64,000 nt of DNA from Scleromitrula shiraiana (taxonomy: Eukaryota; Ascomycota; Leotiomycetes; Helotiales; Sclerotiniaceae). Positions 32,576 through 44,747 of the stretch are shown in pieces. The notes below the pieces were generated by a model, which had not been told where the DNA came from, ran no database searches, and was given only the letters and a program-made list of their open reading frames with translations. The stretch lies in assembly GCA_028455995.1 (NCBI GenBank), contig JABELC010000011.1:930001-994000 (forward strand), written 5' to 3'. A program made the position numbers and the translations under genes. The stretch's first letter is position 1, and each line of letters opens with the position of its first letter.

Positions 32576-33977
32576 GGTACTCAATCTGTATGAGACTTGA
32601 GAGCCTAGGTAAGACTTATATTATTATGGAGAGTTTCTAATCTTTAGTTTCTAGTCTTTATTATTATATTAGTCTTTAGTCTTTAGTCTTTAGAGGATCT
32701 GAAATGTGGATATGGGATCCTAAAGATCTAATTAGGAATTCTAGGATGGAGGATGACGATGATGATGTTGGCGGATATGCGATGTTTGAAGATGAATTTT
32801 AATGTTATTGATTTTAAAGTATAGACTATGTATGGATAGTCAATCAATGGATAAAAGGTGAGTTGCTTTATTTAGTATTGTTGTATGAATCACATTGTAC
32901 TAGATTGATGGCAGTGATAGTGATAGTGGTAGTGGTAGTGGCAGTGTCAATCGTGATGGTGGTGGTGAATATTCGTATATAATGTGCTGTGTATATGATG
33001 GTGGTGTACAATACTGGGTGATATGGTCGCACCTATTATGTAGGCAACATGTGGTCTTAGTCTCTTGGACTCTTAGACTCTTAGACACTTGGATTATCTG
33101 GGTGGATTCAAATATAATACGGGGACATTATTAGACATGTTGGGTTGGGTATGAAGCATAGAAGTTGTGTATGTTATGATAGATGTTCCCAAAGGTTCTA
33201 AATGTTGTGTTAGGAACTTCTTGGTGATATATAGCTGTTAGCTATTTTATGTTTTTCTCTATTTGACTTGCTTTGCAGTAAGTACAATGTATACAGTATA
33301 CAGTATACATAATAATTATTAATATGTACAGCACAGTGTTCCTCTCTTCTTTGGGTTGGTTTTCTGATATATTTATTAGGAATGTTATGAAGCTTTCGGT
33401 ATAAATTCAACGACCATCTCCCTCCCCCCTACTTCGTATGAAACCTCTAGTATTTTCGTATGTAGGCGGCCGGTATTAATAAAGATACTTTTTAATAATA
33501 GAATGAAATTTTGTGGATCTAACACCTGGGCAACTTTAATTATTATTATTAAGAAGGGCGAGGTTTTAACATGCATGCATGCAGGTGGTGACGGGAACCC
33601 TTGGAGATATCTGAGACAAGTCACGGAATAGATTGATAAAAAATATTTAAAAGTGGCAATTAAAAATGGCTTAGTTCTATGAAAAATAGTGGATTACACA
33701 ACACTAGAAAAGCGCTAGAAGGCTAGAAGAACTCCACACCCACATCTTGCGCCATCGAATGAAATCTCATTCTTCTTTATAATCAAATATGATATCAACC
33801 AATCATTTCCATCAACTTCAATCAACTTCAATCAAAAATTCACTAGGGCAGTTAGCCCAGCCTCAATGGGCTTAGCATAGAAGCACCGGTTTACTTCTTT
33901 GACAAGGATTTAACTTTGAATTAAGTAAGGGTCATCCCTTATTACCTCTTACACAATTTATAAAAGCAGCAGTCTTC

Positions 33978-34092
33978 TATTCCTTCTATTCCTTCCTTCT
34001 ATTCCTTCTATTCTATTCCTTCTATTCTATTCCTTCTATTCTATTCCTTCTATTCTATTCCTTCTATTTTATTCCTTCTATTCCTTCTATAA
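33978..34092 (+). repeat. CTATTCCTT-type tandem repeat
   Basis: About 115 bp of TTCCTTCTATTC/TATTCCTTCTATT units with two alternating unit lengths. Confidence 0.9.
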
Positions 34093-35249
34093 AACTCCCA
34101 ACTCCCCTATGCAAAAAATAACATGGATTAATAATAACCAATTATGCATGCCAGTTTTAGATTTTAATAAATTCTTGGCTAACATGGAATATCTTTCCGA
34201 GTAAAAGAAAAACAAGGGAATATTAATTGATTGCATCGGCCTTGCTTTTAAAAATTGGTTCCAGATTCTTGTCTTGAGTGAGAATGAGACCAGGGAGAAC
34301 ATGGGGTGATCTTTTTATGTTGCTACGGTATTGCATTGTTACTCTGGTATTGATTGCATTGTTACGCTGTGACGTGATATCAATTTCTAGGGATTTCCTA
34401 GCATATGATCCCGACGGCATTCATTCATTCATTCATTCATTCATCTACGAAATCTGTAAATCTTTTCCGAGTAGGTTTAGCTTAATCTATGAAGTATCAA
34501 CGCTAAAGAAGAGAAGAGTCAACTGGTGTCTCATCCTTTGTCTTAATAGAAAATATTAGAAAATATGACAACGGTATCGGTATTGGAAGCTATCCGATTA
34601 AAAGTTATCCGATCACTTGGAACGGGGCAACAATGATGAGTACATACACACGTACAACTGATTGTACAACTACATACGTATGAGAATCGTGGTTGTTTAC
34701 GAAAAGGGGAAAACACTGCATACTGTACACTCATAATGTTTCCCCTGGTAGAAGGCAAGTTCCGATTTCAAGAAATAATTCTAGAAGTTTTCTGTTTGAG
34801 CCATTAGAATGTACAAAGTGTCAATCATTACTTTCTTCGGGGAAAAGAAGATCTTCTGCTTATCGCATATTGACGTTAGAACTTAGAAAATCATCAATCA
34901 CATCATTGAGCATATTTGTACATTTGTTATCGGTGATCAACGGTGATCAATAATCCATTTAATCTAATCTCGAACGATCATGAGTTCTCTGGTTCGATCA
35001 ATACGAAAATGGTAAGGGTCATGAAGATCATTCTTCTTTTTCCTATTAGTTGAATAATTATTGACGCAAACCCCTCACAAGATCTGCCGGGGAACGCTCA
35101 ATCCTCCAAGCTACTCAAGTGCCGATATATCAAAAGCCTCATGCTATCATGCCATGAATTTCGTTTACTATTTCGATTATTGAACATAATAGAAAATAAT
35201 AAGAGGGAGAAAAAGTGCTGTAATAATATCTTCGAGATCCGTTTCCAAA

Positions 35250-35295
35250 CCTGACTTGACCTGACTTGACCTGACCTGACCTGACCTGACCTGAT
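35250..35295 (+). repeat. GACCT/GACTT pentanucleotide repeat
   Basis: Nine pentamers, first alternating GACTT and GACCT, then pure GACCT. Confidence 0.9.
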
Positions 35296-36360
35296 ATCTC
35301 TTACACATTTCATCATCTTATCCAAGCAAACTCGAACTATGGGAAAATATCACACATTTGCCATGGTGGTATCATATTAATAATAACGTTGGATCTAGGT
35401 ATGCGCGACATATTACATTCAATCTATTCCATATCAATATCAATAAGATCATTGGATCCATCATACATTTATTGCAGCAACGGGATATGGAAGCTTAACC
35501 ATTGTTAGAAGGTCAATAAACGGATGAATATATCCTAGCATCAGCCTTTCCAACCACCCTTAAGCCATCCCAACCAAGCCTTTCGAAGCAAAAGCTTCGT
35601 CAATAGAAGGAAAGTAGCATTCGGTGTTGAGAACCCCACGGCCACCGGGAATTTCATCTTCGATCCCCGATGGTCTCTATACAATGAATGCAACATGATA
35701 ACTTATGGGGATGTCCATTCTTACCTCGCTCTCTTCATCCACGAGTTTCACGGCGGGATTGCTTAGGATCTTCTTTCATGTTTTGCCCGAAATCAAAACT
35801 CCTCAGTTGTGTTCTCCCAATTATCACTCTCTATTACTATTGCCAATGCTATCTGTATCTTTGGGGGTTGAGCTCTCACCTACTATCAAGATATATAGAA
35901 CTAAGTAAGTGTATGTATCTAGTTATTGAACTTTCCATTATACTATACATACATAGATACATATCCCTCGAATAAGCCAAAGACAATAATCCGGTTCTTC
36001 CAAGCGTTCATAGAAGAAAAATGGAAGATATCAGTCAAGTATGTCAGTATGTAAGTAGATCACTCACTCACTCACTCACCCACTGCCTAGTAGCAGTTAT
36101 ATCACGATACATGATCAATCGACCCAAGTACTCCCATACCATACGCATGAAATGACAAAATCACTAGCCAAGCATCCACAACACTCATTACACTACACAT
36201 CCGCACATCACATCACATCAGGAAACGGGAGAAAACATTTCGTTCCTCCCCACTACACTAGGTGATACACATTAGGTATTTCAATCAGATCAGATAGCTT
36301 CTTTTTTGTATCGCCATGGTGTTTCGATATACCCCTTGGTGAGGCACAATTGTACTCTCG

Positions 36361-36391
36361 AGGCACTCACTCACTCACTCACTCACTCACT
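36361..36391 (+). repeat. CACT tetranucleotide repeat
   Basis: About seven CACT units. A shorter CACT run also occurs at about 36060-36079. Confidence 0.9.
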
Positions 36392-36754
36392 GTAGGCAAA
36401 TTTAATAATGCAAATGCAAAAGTAAACGCATCCATGGATCCCATCCCAGATGATTGGGAAAAGAACCGTGAAAAAAAAAATATATATATATTTAAAAAAT
36501 AAATTAAAACAAAAATTAAAAATAAAATAATAATAAAAATTAGATAAAATAAAAATTAGAAAAACCACAACAACAACAACAACACAACATACAAAACAAC
36601 ACACCTGTGTAATAAATCCCAGAACGTGAACGTGCAGACACTTGGCACATGTAGGAGAGAAAGGGAAGGGAGAGGAAGGGAAGGGAAGGGAAGGATTATA
36701 GAAATTATGGAGAAAGCAAACTCCATAGGCCGTAAAGCCGCGCGCAACAGACGG

Positions 36755-36829
36755 CCGTATCGTATCGTATCGTATCGTATCGTATCGGTATGGTATGGTA
36801 CCGTATGGTATGGTATGGTACCGTATGGG
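36755..36829 (+). repeat. CGTAT-to-GGTAT pentanucleotide repeat
   Basis: Six CGTAT units switch to GGTAT units by one substitution, with an internal GGTACCGTAT repeated twice. Confidence 0.9.
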
Positions 36830-37280
36830 CGGGGCGGGCTTCGCAACTTCGCTCTTTTGGGCTGGTTGCGAGTTTGCGATTTATAGGTTAGGACTGGGAT
36901 AGGGATTGGGATATGGATGGATGGGGATTGGGATAGGGATAGGGATAGGGATTTTAGATTTCATGTTTCGTAACTTAGATGGCATAGCCGCTCTAGAGGT
37001 CCGTCGATTGGTATCGGTATGGTGTGGAATTGAATCGTCAGATCCTTACTTACTACCTGTGTATACCTAAGATGTACTATACTATACCATACCATACTAT
37101 ACTATATTGTACTATCTATATTGTACTATCTATATTGTACTATCTATATTGTACTATACTATACCAGTCCAGCACCACTATATTCTCAAGCTATTGAGGT
37201 TCTAAATGCTCATTTAGCTGTATTACAAATCTCTTAATAGATCAAACAGTCAGTCAGTCAGTCAGTCAACAACACATCAA

Positions 37281-37302
37281 TAACACACACACACGCAAAC
37301 AC

Positions 37303-37345
<43 letters not shown>

Positions 37346-37354
37346 TACATACAC
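37281..37354 (+). repeat. CA and CATACA repeats
   Basis: A CA run passes into a hexamer CATACA array of about eight units. Confidence 0.9.
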
Positions 37355-38041
37355 GGGAAACACACGGGATTAGAAAATCTCCATTCTTTCTATTCCCATA
37401 TTCGCCGTCTCACATTTTCCATCTCCGTTCATTCCATTTCCATTTCGCCACCTACCAAACCAAACCAAACCAACCCCCCAACACCCACGCCATCCACACA
37501 CACACACACATACTCAACATCGTACAACCCCCAACCCCCCAACCCACAACCCACAGAAACCCACAGAACCTCACACGACGTACAGACAGAGAAAAAACGA
37601 AGGAATATCTATAGTAATCCATACAAGCAAGTAATCCATACAAGTAAGCAAGAGATGTAAGTGCAAGCAAGAGATAAGTGCAAGCAAGGTAAACCCGAGA
37701 TAGAAAGACGCTAGAAGGAAGCATCTTTCTTCTTTTTTCTTGCGCGCGAAGGTTTCTGTACAGGGGAGGGGATGGGAGGGGGTTATTTATCCTGTGGCGT
37801 TATTCTAGAAGATTTCCTTTTTTGTTTTGGGGCTTTGGAGAATTTTTATTTTTATTTTTTATTTTTTTTTTGATATTGGGATAGTGGGATGTGGGAGTTA
37901 ATTGTCATAATTATAGTTATAATCATTCATAATTATAATTATAATCATAATAATAATAATAATACTATAAGAGTAAATATTCGGCATCGCCGTATATACG
38001 CATGTAGGGAGGGTAAGGTATGTTGAATGAATGGATAGGAA

Positions 38042-38090
38042 AGGTTAAAGGTTAAAGGTTAAAGGTTAAAGGTTAAAGATTAAAGATTTA
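38042..38090 (+). repeat. 7-bp GGTTAAA tandem repeat
   Basis: About five perfect heptamers followed by GATTAAA variants. The unit is not the fungal telomere repeat TTAGGG. Confidence 0.9.
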
Positions 38091-38529
38091 AGTTGGCCTG
38101 ACCTGATCTGAAGTGAAGTGAAATGAAGTGAATCCCATTGATTGATTACTGAGCTCGAGACGCGAGGAACCGATTGTTCCGGCGCGAATCGATTCGAGTT
38201 GACTTGATTTTCGGGGCGCTTCGCTTTTTGTTAAATTTTTTGTCTTTTCTTTTATTTTTTTATTTATTTTTATTTTATTTTTATTTTTTTTATTTTTTTT
38301 TGTTTTCCATAGAATCTTCTATGTCTTCTTTTTTTCTTTCTCTTTACAGTATTTCTCCTTTTTCATCTACATTCTGGTGAGTGCTAGATGTTCTTGGCGT
38401 GAATATATCCGGTGCGGTACGGGTATGTATGTATGTGTGTATGTATATGTGTATGCATAATGTCCGTCATCATAAATGCCCAGATGGAATGAATGGGTGA
38501 TGGATAAATACGGTACAGTATCTGCGAAT

Positions 38530-38535
<6 letters not shown>

Positions 38536-38566
<31 letters not shown>
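38536..38566 (+). repeat. GA dinucleotide microsatellite
   Basis: About 15 uninterrupted GA units. Confidence 0.92.
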
Positions 38567-38569
<3 letters not shown>

Positions 38570-39871
38570 CATCAAAAAAAGAAGAACAAACAAACACGTG
38601 TTTATATCTTAGCTATAGTGACTGAGTGTCTAGGTCAGGTAAGTGTACCTTACAGCAAGATATTTCGATGTGTCATATCCGGTGAGATGGAAGGTGTAGT
38701 CGGGTAGGATATTAAAAAATTCTGCATTACTTGGGTTTAAACCGTTGGAGAGATGAAACATTGTCTTTCCTTCTCTAAGGATAGGACATGTATGGATGAA
38801 TGAGTGGCATATGTATTGTTCTGTTTTGGTTGCAGGTATCGTATGAGGTTTTATGTGGTATGTAGGTAGGTACTAGGATATGTATGTTACACGGTTGAGA
38901 GAGATGGATAGATGGATGGATGGAGGCCGATGATAACCGCGCTGCTTCTTTACTTCGAAGGCTTTACTTTGCTCTGCACCCCTTTTATCAAATTCCTCTT
39001 CTGCGTGCGCTTGAACGAAAAGATATCAAGTTCTTCAACTTTTATGTAACAACTTCACGACTATGCCTTCGTTCACTTGTGCTCACGAAGATGTATAGGA
39101 GTATAGGAGTATAGGAGTTGGATGTTCTTCGGTGGTTTCGGTGGTTTCGGTGGTTTTGAGGTTCATCTTTATGTTTCTAAATATATCTTTCAAAAATTCG
39201 TGATTTTGTTCCTCCACTTACTTTAAGTATCCACTACATATATCATAGAAAAGCGGTCCGTTTCCTTTTTCAATAAATCTCGAAAGCATTGTACTGTAAT
39301 TGGGGGAATGTCGCAGAGCATATGAATCTAATATCTCTAGATTTATATCTATTGTACATTCAATTTTTGAGTTATGGGAACTTCTTCAATTATAGATAGT
39401 AATGGGGGGTTGAATCTTGGCTTGTAGATTTTTAGGGGTTCTTTTCTTAGAAAATCACTGCCATACTGCTACACTTGCTTGACTGATGGATATTCGGGAT
39501 GAAGTCATCCATTATAATAAGGAGAAATTGGGCTAAAAAGGTATCTAGCGAAGTCCTACAATCTCCGAATCTCGTAAAAAGCATAAATATAGGCTTAAAA
39601 ACTGGGGAAACTGCTGTCTTTAAACTGGAGAAAATGCTATCTCCACTCGGCATCGAATGCTCTAGGAGGTCTGGTGTTTGCCGGTACAATTCGTATTTAC
39701 CAAAATGTGTTCGCTCCACGTTGCTTGGCAGTCATTTCAATATTCGTATTGTCAACTAGATAAAAGCTGCTGCTTCCGTTTCTCAATTCTCGATATAGCA
39801 GTTTTCGCATCGGTCATTCGTTCATTCATTCGTTCGTTCTGCTACATATATAAAAAAGAAGTTCTAATATC

Positions 39872-41145
39872 ATGAGTACTTATACTTTACTCGCCTTAAT
39901 GGCGACGGCTTCGGCGTGTGTGCTCGAGCTGCCAGTTCATATCCAAAACACCTACGTATGTTACTTCACTAGCACCTTGAAACCGATCAGATGACGACTA
40001 ACTCATAGCTGCTTTTTTAGTCTTCTGTAGAGTTCCAGATTGGCTCTCCGGCAAAGCCATACAGATTGTTGTTTGATACCGGATCTTCAACTTCATTCGT
40101 AACGGGTATCAACTGCACGGATACTTCATGCCCCAACCTTAGCGGATACACTCGCACTCAGTACAATCAGACTGGCTCATCCTCATCCGTCGATCTAGAC
40201 TCCTATGCGAGCATTCCGTATATTGATGGTGATGTTCTTGCTGGTAACGTCTTCCAGGATGTTTTCTCCGATGAGAAGGGAACTCTCGAATGGAACCAGA
40301 CTTTTGTTGCTGCCGACCAAAGTTCCTGGCGTTTCATTACAGCCGATGGTTTTCTCGGCTTAGGTTTCTCTTCAATTGCGGAGGACAAGACTACTACTTT
40401 GGTCGAAACACTTCTTTGGGATGGCAAATTGGATGAGACTCGTTTTGCTCTTTTCTATGGAACCAATTTGAATGATGCCGGTGTTCAAGACGGTGTTCTC
40501 ACCATTGGTGGTAGTCACGAAGATACCTATGTCGAGGGAGAAGTAGCTTATGTTCCTTTGTACAAGGAAGATGCATACGAGCTATGGCGCGCTCCTCTCC
40601 GTTCCGTCAACGTATTGGCCGCCAATAGCATCAACGACACCGTTACTATCAACAACGGAAAACTACCAACAACCACTGCCCCAGCCGGTACCTACCCCAA
40701 GTTCAATACCACATGGCCCGAGTACGGAGCCGGCTACGCCGTTTTCGACACGGGAGCAGGTCGTATCTCCGTCCCTACGGATATCGTCGATGCCATGTAC
40801 TTCAACCTTGGATGGAACCTCACGAAGTTGCTCAATGGCGAGGAACGCATGGACTGTCAGCATTTAAACGCATCCTGGGCCGTCTCATTCACATTCGGTG
40901 ACAGTGATGATCAGTCCAATGACTTGACTTTCTCTATCCGAGGAGATGAGTTTGTTAGAGCTGGCGAACAGTGCATGCCTCCTTTCGACGATAGCGGCGT
41001 TGGTGGATTTTCTCTTCTTGGTGCGGATTTCTTGCGTCGCTTCTACACGGTCTTTGATTTCGGCGCTGAGAAGGTTGAGGATTATGAGCCTAAGATTGGA
41101 TTTGGAAGACTTAAGCCTGAGTATGATTATCATCCAATGTTCTAG
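39872..41145 (+). CDS. Secreted aspartic protease (pepsin family A1)
   Basis: Two exons, 39872-39955 and 40021-41145; 402 residues. The start MSTYTLLALMATASACVLELP is a signal peptide. Both catalytic motifs are present: FDTGSS (Asp47) and VFDTGAG (Asp271), each the nucleophile pair of an A1 protease; GFLGLGF and GGFSLLGADFLRRFYTVFDF are typical framework motifs. The mature-like core (VEFQIGSPAKPYRLLFDTGSS) begins only about 30 residues from the start, so almost no propeptide is encoded. There are seven or more N-glycosylation sequons. The second motif has DTGA rather than the commoner DTGT/DTGS, still compatible with activity. The C-terminus (EYDYHPMF) has no GPI signal. A TATATAA-like box lies about 30 bp upstream of the ATG (39846-39853). 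Probable extracellular protein degradation. Confidence 0.93.
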
Positions 41146-42236
41146 TTCTAATAGATGGATTATAGAAGATTTGTTGCAAGTTAAATCTTAAAGAATAATG
41201 CTGTCAATATAATAATTAATGTTCGAAATTGCATTCCAATCATTCCTTTTTCTTTCTCTTTTTTCGGCCGAAAATAAGGCTATTTTCTATTCCCGGCAAT
41301 GCCGTATTGTATTCTCATCATGATCACACTAGTAATGATCTTCAGGTACGTCTAGATATTAAACATGTATCCATAGATTTCCATTCTACCAGTGTAGCAT
41401 CTCCTCCACGTTCGTGCATTACATCGCATTCCTGCATATAATCAATCACAGTGGGAATTCCCCTTTACTAATCCGATATGGTTTGATAAATTTCTCGTCC
41501 ATAAGACCACACGGAGCTGCGCAATACAAAGAGATGGGCACGGCTAGATACTTGAAGCTCTTAACTCAACGGGGAAATGAAGCTTTCTCTGCCTTTGGCG
41601 TTTGTCTGGGCTACATATCTAAGTAGCTTGTGCTTGCTGCAGATAAAAGTCGTCTGTGTTTGTTGCTTTCGTTTGTATCATATCAATAGGTAAAGATTAA
41701 TGAATAGACAGATCATTGATTGATTTAGATTTTTTAATGCTCTCATCTGCCCTAACTTTTCTATATCAAAGTTTCTATATCCTACTATTGTAATTTCATT
41801 GCTTCCATTTTTTGTGCTTGATGCGCTAGTAGATACTATGTGTATTAGTTGCGTTTCTATTGAGTACTATGTAGGTATGGATACTCCATGATAATAATGT
41901 CCAGGTGAGCTCGGAAGAAGTATTCATGGTACAAATAAAGGTTTGGCCGATAGTGAATAGTTTTAGTGAATTTATTTGCTGAATGCTGTTTGTGTATACC
42001 TACATACTATGCAAGTAATTTCCCGTTTGTGAGCGATGGGTTGTCTCAGCATTAGCACCCAAACCTCTTCCACGTTTGCTTATGCAGACTATGTTTGATG
42101 GACTTCAAGAAATCTCCCAGCAGTTCGATTTCTATGAGAACACTCACACTGCAGTCATTTTAAATAGCCCTTCGTTATCTAGCAATACTCTCAGGTCTTT
42201 TCACGCTCAACACTTCGTCAACTAATCAGCGCCATC
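41146..42236. other. Intergenic region
   Basis: 1.1 kb between the protease and the MYND gene; it must hold the MYND-gene promoter. No gene or strong repeat was recognised. Confidence 0.4.
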
Positions 42237-43747
42237 ATGGAGAATTTTGAGTTTCATAAACTCCTGGCTCGTATGAACGGCGAATGCGCTGTATGCCATG
42301 ATGAAGATGCGAAGCTTCTACGCTGCAGTAAATGCCACTCTGTAGAGTATTGCAGTAAAGTTCTCATCACGTCCCAACATATATACCCCCAGGGCTAATC
42401 TTATTTGTAGGCAAGAAATGTCAAACTAAAGACTGGAATTTTCACAAAAAATCATGTACCCTCCAGAACTACATCTTGAGAGTTGCTCTTTTCCCCAGAT
42501 ACATCACCAACCCCCCTATTACACGAACCCTTTCATGCCCGGCAATGGCTTCTTTTGCAGACTTGCACGATGCGCTTCAAGTTGCATTCAATTGGCAAAA
42601 CAATCATCCATACGAATTTCAGGTTCCCAACCAAAACGAAATTGTCGGTCCTGAGCACAAATTAGAGGATAGATTGATTGTGCTTGGGGTTCCCAATCCA
42701 GACAAAACGGAAGATTCAGATTTCAAGAACAGTGAACGCATCACGCTTCACAAGATTCTAGCCAATAGAAAGACGAGTGATAGTACCATCTACTACAATT
42801 ACGGTTCCGGAGATGGTTGGGAGCATGCCATCGTTTGTGGTGGGCGTGGAGGCTCAAGCACAAGCTTCATGGTTTTGGGTGGGGAGGGCCATGCATGTGC
42901 AGAAGACGTCGGAGGATATAGTGGATGGATAGATTTGCTTGCAGCATATGACAGCAACACTCCCACAAGCGACCAGAGGGACAGAATGATTTGGTATGAG
43001 GATAACTGTTTTAACAAAGATTGGAGAGGTCTTCGAGGGGGGATAAAGTATCTGTGGGACAATAAAGACAAGATCAATGACACCCTCGAAGAACTTGAGG
43101 TTTCTAAGAACTCCAGTGGATTTGCCAGCTCAATTCTCCTAATGTCATTGTTCAAAAAACCAGATTTCGAGAAGTCATTCTCCACTGTCCTTGCCAAGCT
43201 TCGCTCCAAAGCCACCGTCAAAGAGGCAACACATGTGGTGTCCGCCATGAAACTTCTCCAGGGATCATTGAGCCATAAATACACTGCTATTCTAGTTACG
43301 GATCCGTCAATCATAGATCCCGTTGCGGCGGCAACCAATGAGAAGCTTGTCGAATATGCCAATGCTGGTGGAACTGTCGTATTTAGCTTCGACTTTCCAG
43401 GCACTGCTGATCTACCAAACTTCGACTGCTTCATCAAAGAGAAATGGGGGCTCAGTTGGAAGCATAGCAATTATGGACGAGAATACTATAAGGTCAATGA
43501 TGAAGCTCATCTTAACAAAAATCGTCCAAAGGCAACTGAACTAAAATCCTATAACATGAAGGCTCTTAGTCTTGACAATGTTGATATGGAAGATAGGGTG
43601 TATTCTGGTCCCGATGGTGCTAAACGACAAAGTCCCGTAGTTTTTGCCAAATATGGAGCGAATAAGAAGGGCCGTGTTGGATGGATTGGCGATGTCAACA
43701 TGGAAGATGAGACTGCTGACTTGCTTTTGGCAATGTGTGGGCTCTGA
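42237..43747 (+). CDS. MYND zinc-finger / pRiA4b ORF-3-like protein
   Basis: Two exons, 42237-42354 and 42411-43747; 484 residues. The intron splits the MYND finger; joined it reads CAVCHDEDAKLLRC, SKCHSVEYCSKKCQ, then KDWNFHKKSC, with the Cys/His pattern of a MYND zinc finger (protein-protein interaction). Residues about 85-195 resemble the pRiA4b ORF-3 (IS1096 ORF-3) fold: FADLHDALQVAFNWQNNHPYEF, then IYYNYGSGDGWEHAIV and GGEGHACAEDVGGYSGWIDLLAAY. The C-terminal 180 residues (HKYTAILVTDPSIIDP, LVEYANAGGTVVFSFDFPG, VGWIGDVNMEDET) resemble a class-I glutamine-amidotransferase-like fold without an evident catalytic Cys. Such combinations occur in filamentous fungi, with no known function. The third domain assignment is tentative. 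Confidence 0.85.
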
Positions 43748-44747
43748 GAATTCCAATTGCTTGGCGAAACCATTTACCTACAGAATGATGATCTAGTTTT
43801 GGGAGGAGGAAATCATCGGAATCTGCGTGTTGACCTACTTTCTCATAGAAACGAAACATGAATATCTGACTGAATTCAAGATTACAATATTATGCAAATT
43901 AGTGACACAAGAAAATAAAAGCTGAAGTCTTTTCACTGCAGAAATAAGCATAGTGTATTCGTCCTGTGATTTGAGGCGAATTTATTCTATCTCATTGCAG
44001 ATGCAAATGAAAAGCGTTGTAATACGAAAGGTTTCGAATACAGCTGCTCATCAAGAAATAACGACAATATCTTTCCTTCTACTGACCTCCCAACGGTAAT
44101 AATCTTCTTATTTAGTAGTAACAACAGACACATATGGAGGAGGGAAGATTATCCGTTAGACATGCAACAAAATTCTTAGTATATCACCTAAGTAGGTAAT
44201 TAGGCCTCCTTTTCATAGAAGCGAAGGAGATGAATACTAATCAATTGATTAGTGAAACATTACGCTATCCATATATAATAGTATTAGGTATTAATTTAGC
44301 ATATAATCTTTTCCATTCCATTCCAGCATGATTAATGATCCAACAAGAAGACGAAAATAACCACGTCACGTCAAAATAGCATCCTACACATCGCAATCAA
44401 TCAACCTATCCATCACGATCCAAACGATCCTCGGGATCTACAAACATCCAAAACAAAATCATCATGGTTCCAGCCGGCTGGTATCCAAGCGAGCGGCAAT
44501 GTATGACATGCATTCTATATACATATTAGTATGGATGGCGAGTAGACCGTGCCGCCACACGCTCCGCCACCACCCTTCACTTCTCATCACATCACATTAC
44601 ATCGGACCTTTAAGGCGACCTAGTGGATCTTATTTAGCATTTTTTAGCATTGGGTTTGTTCAGCTACAATGATGTAGGAAGAATACTAGGGTATTAGGCA
44701 GCGACGACGATCAATTTGAGATGGGCATGTGATGAGATGGGAAAGCA
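43748..44747. other. Intergenic region before the motif array
   Basis: 1 kb downstream of the MYND gene. A perfect 12-bp palindrome CCAGCCGGCTGG is at 44470-44481. A possible degenerate copy of the array motif (CCGTTAGACATGCAACAAA) is at 44152-44170. No gene was recognised. Confidence 0.4.

Larger units (their letters stand above)
30320..39871. other. 9.5-kb interval without a recognisable gene
   Basis: Upstream of both the RGS gene (-) and the aspartic protease gene (+). Open frames here are short, mostly repeat-driven, and match no family known to me. The interval is packed with microsatellites (listed separately). I saw no tRNA, rRNA or transposon ends. It could hold long upstream regulatory sequence, long 5' UTRs or non-coding RNAs. 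Confidence 0.6.

Noticed and set aside
33845..33880. Hairpin AGCCCA...TGGGCT as a terminator
   Set aside because: Six-bp stem in gene-free DNA; such hairpins occur by chance and do not terminate RNA polymerase II.
34981..35010. Possible tRNA B-box (GGTTCGATC)
   Set aside because: No A-box or acceptor stem at the right distance; no tRNA could be folded here.
36897..36955. Telomere-like GGGATAGGGAT run
   Set aside because: The unit is GGGATA, not TTAGGG, and it lies among other simple repeats in the middle of the window.
39447..39759. Overlapping open frames on both strands just upstream of the protease
   Set aside because: About 90 residues each, the minus-strand frame lacks an ATG, and neither resembles a family.
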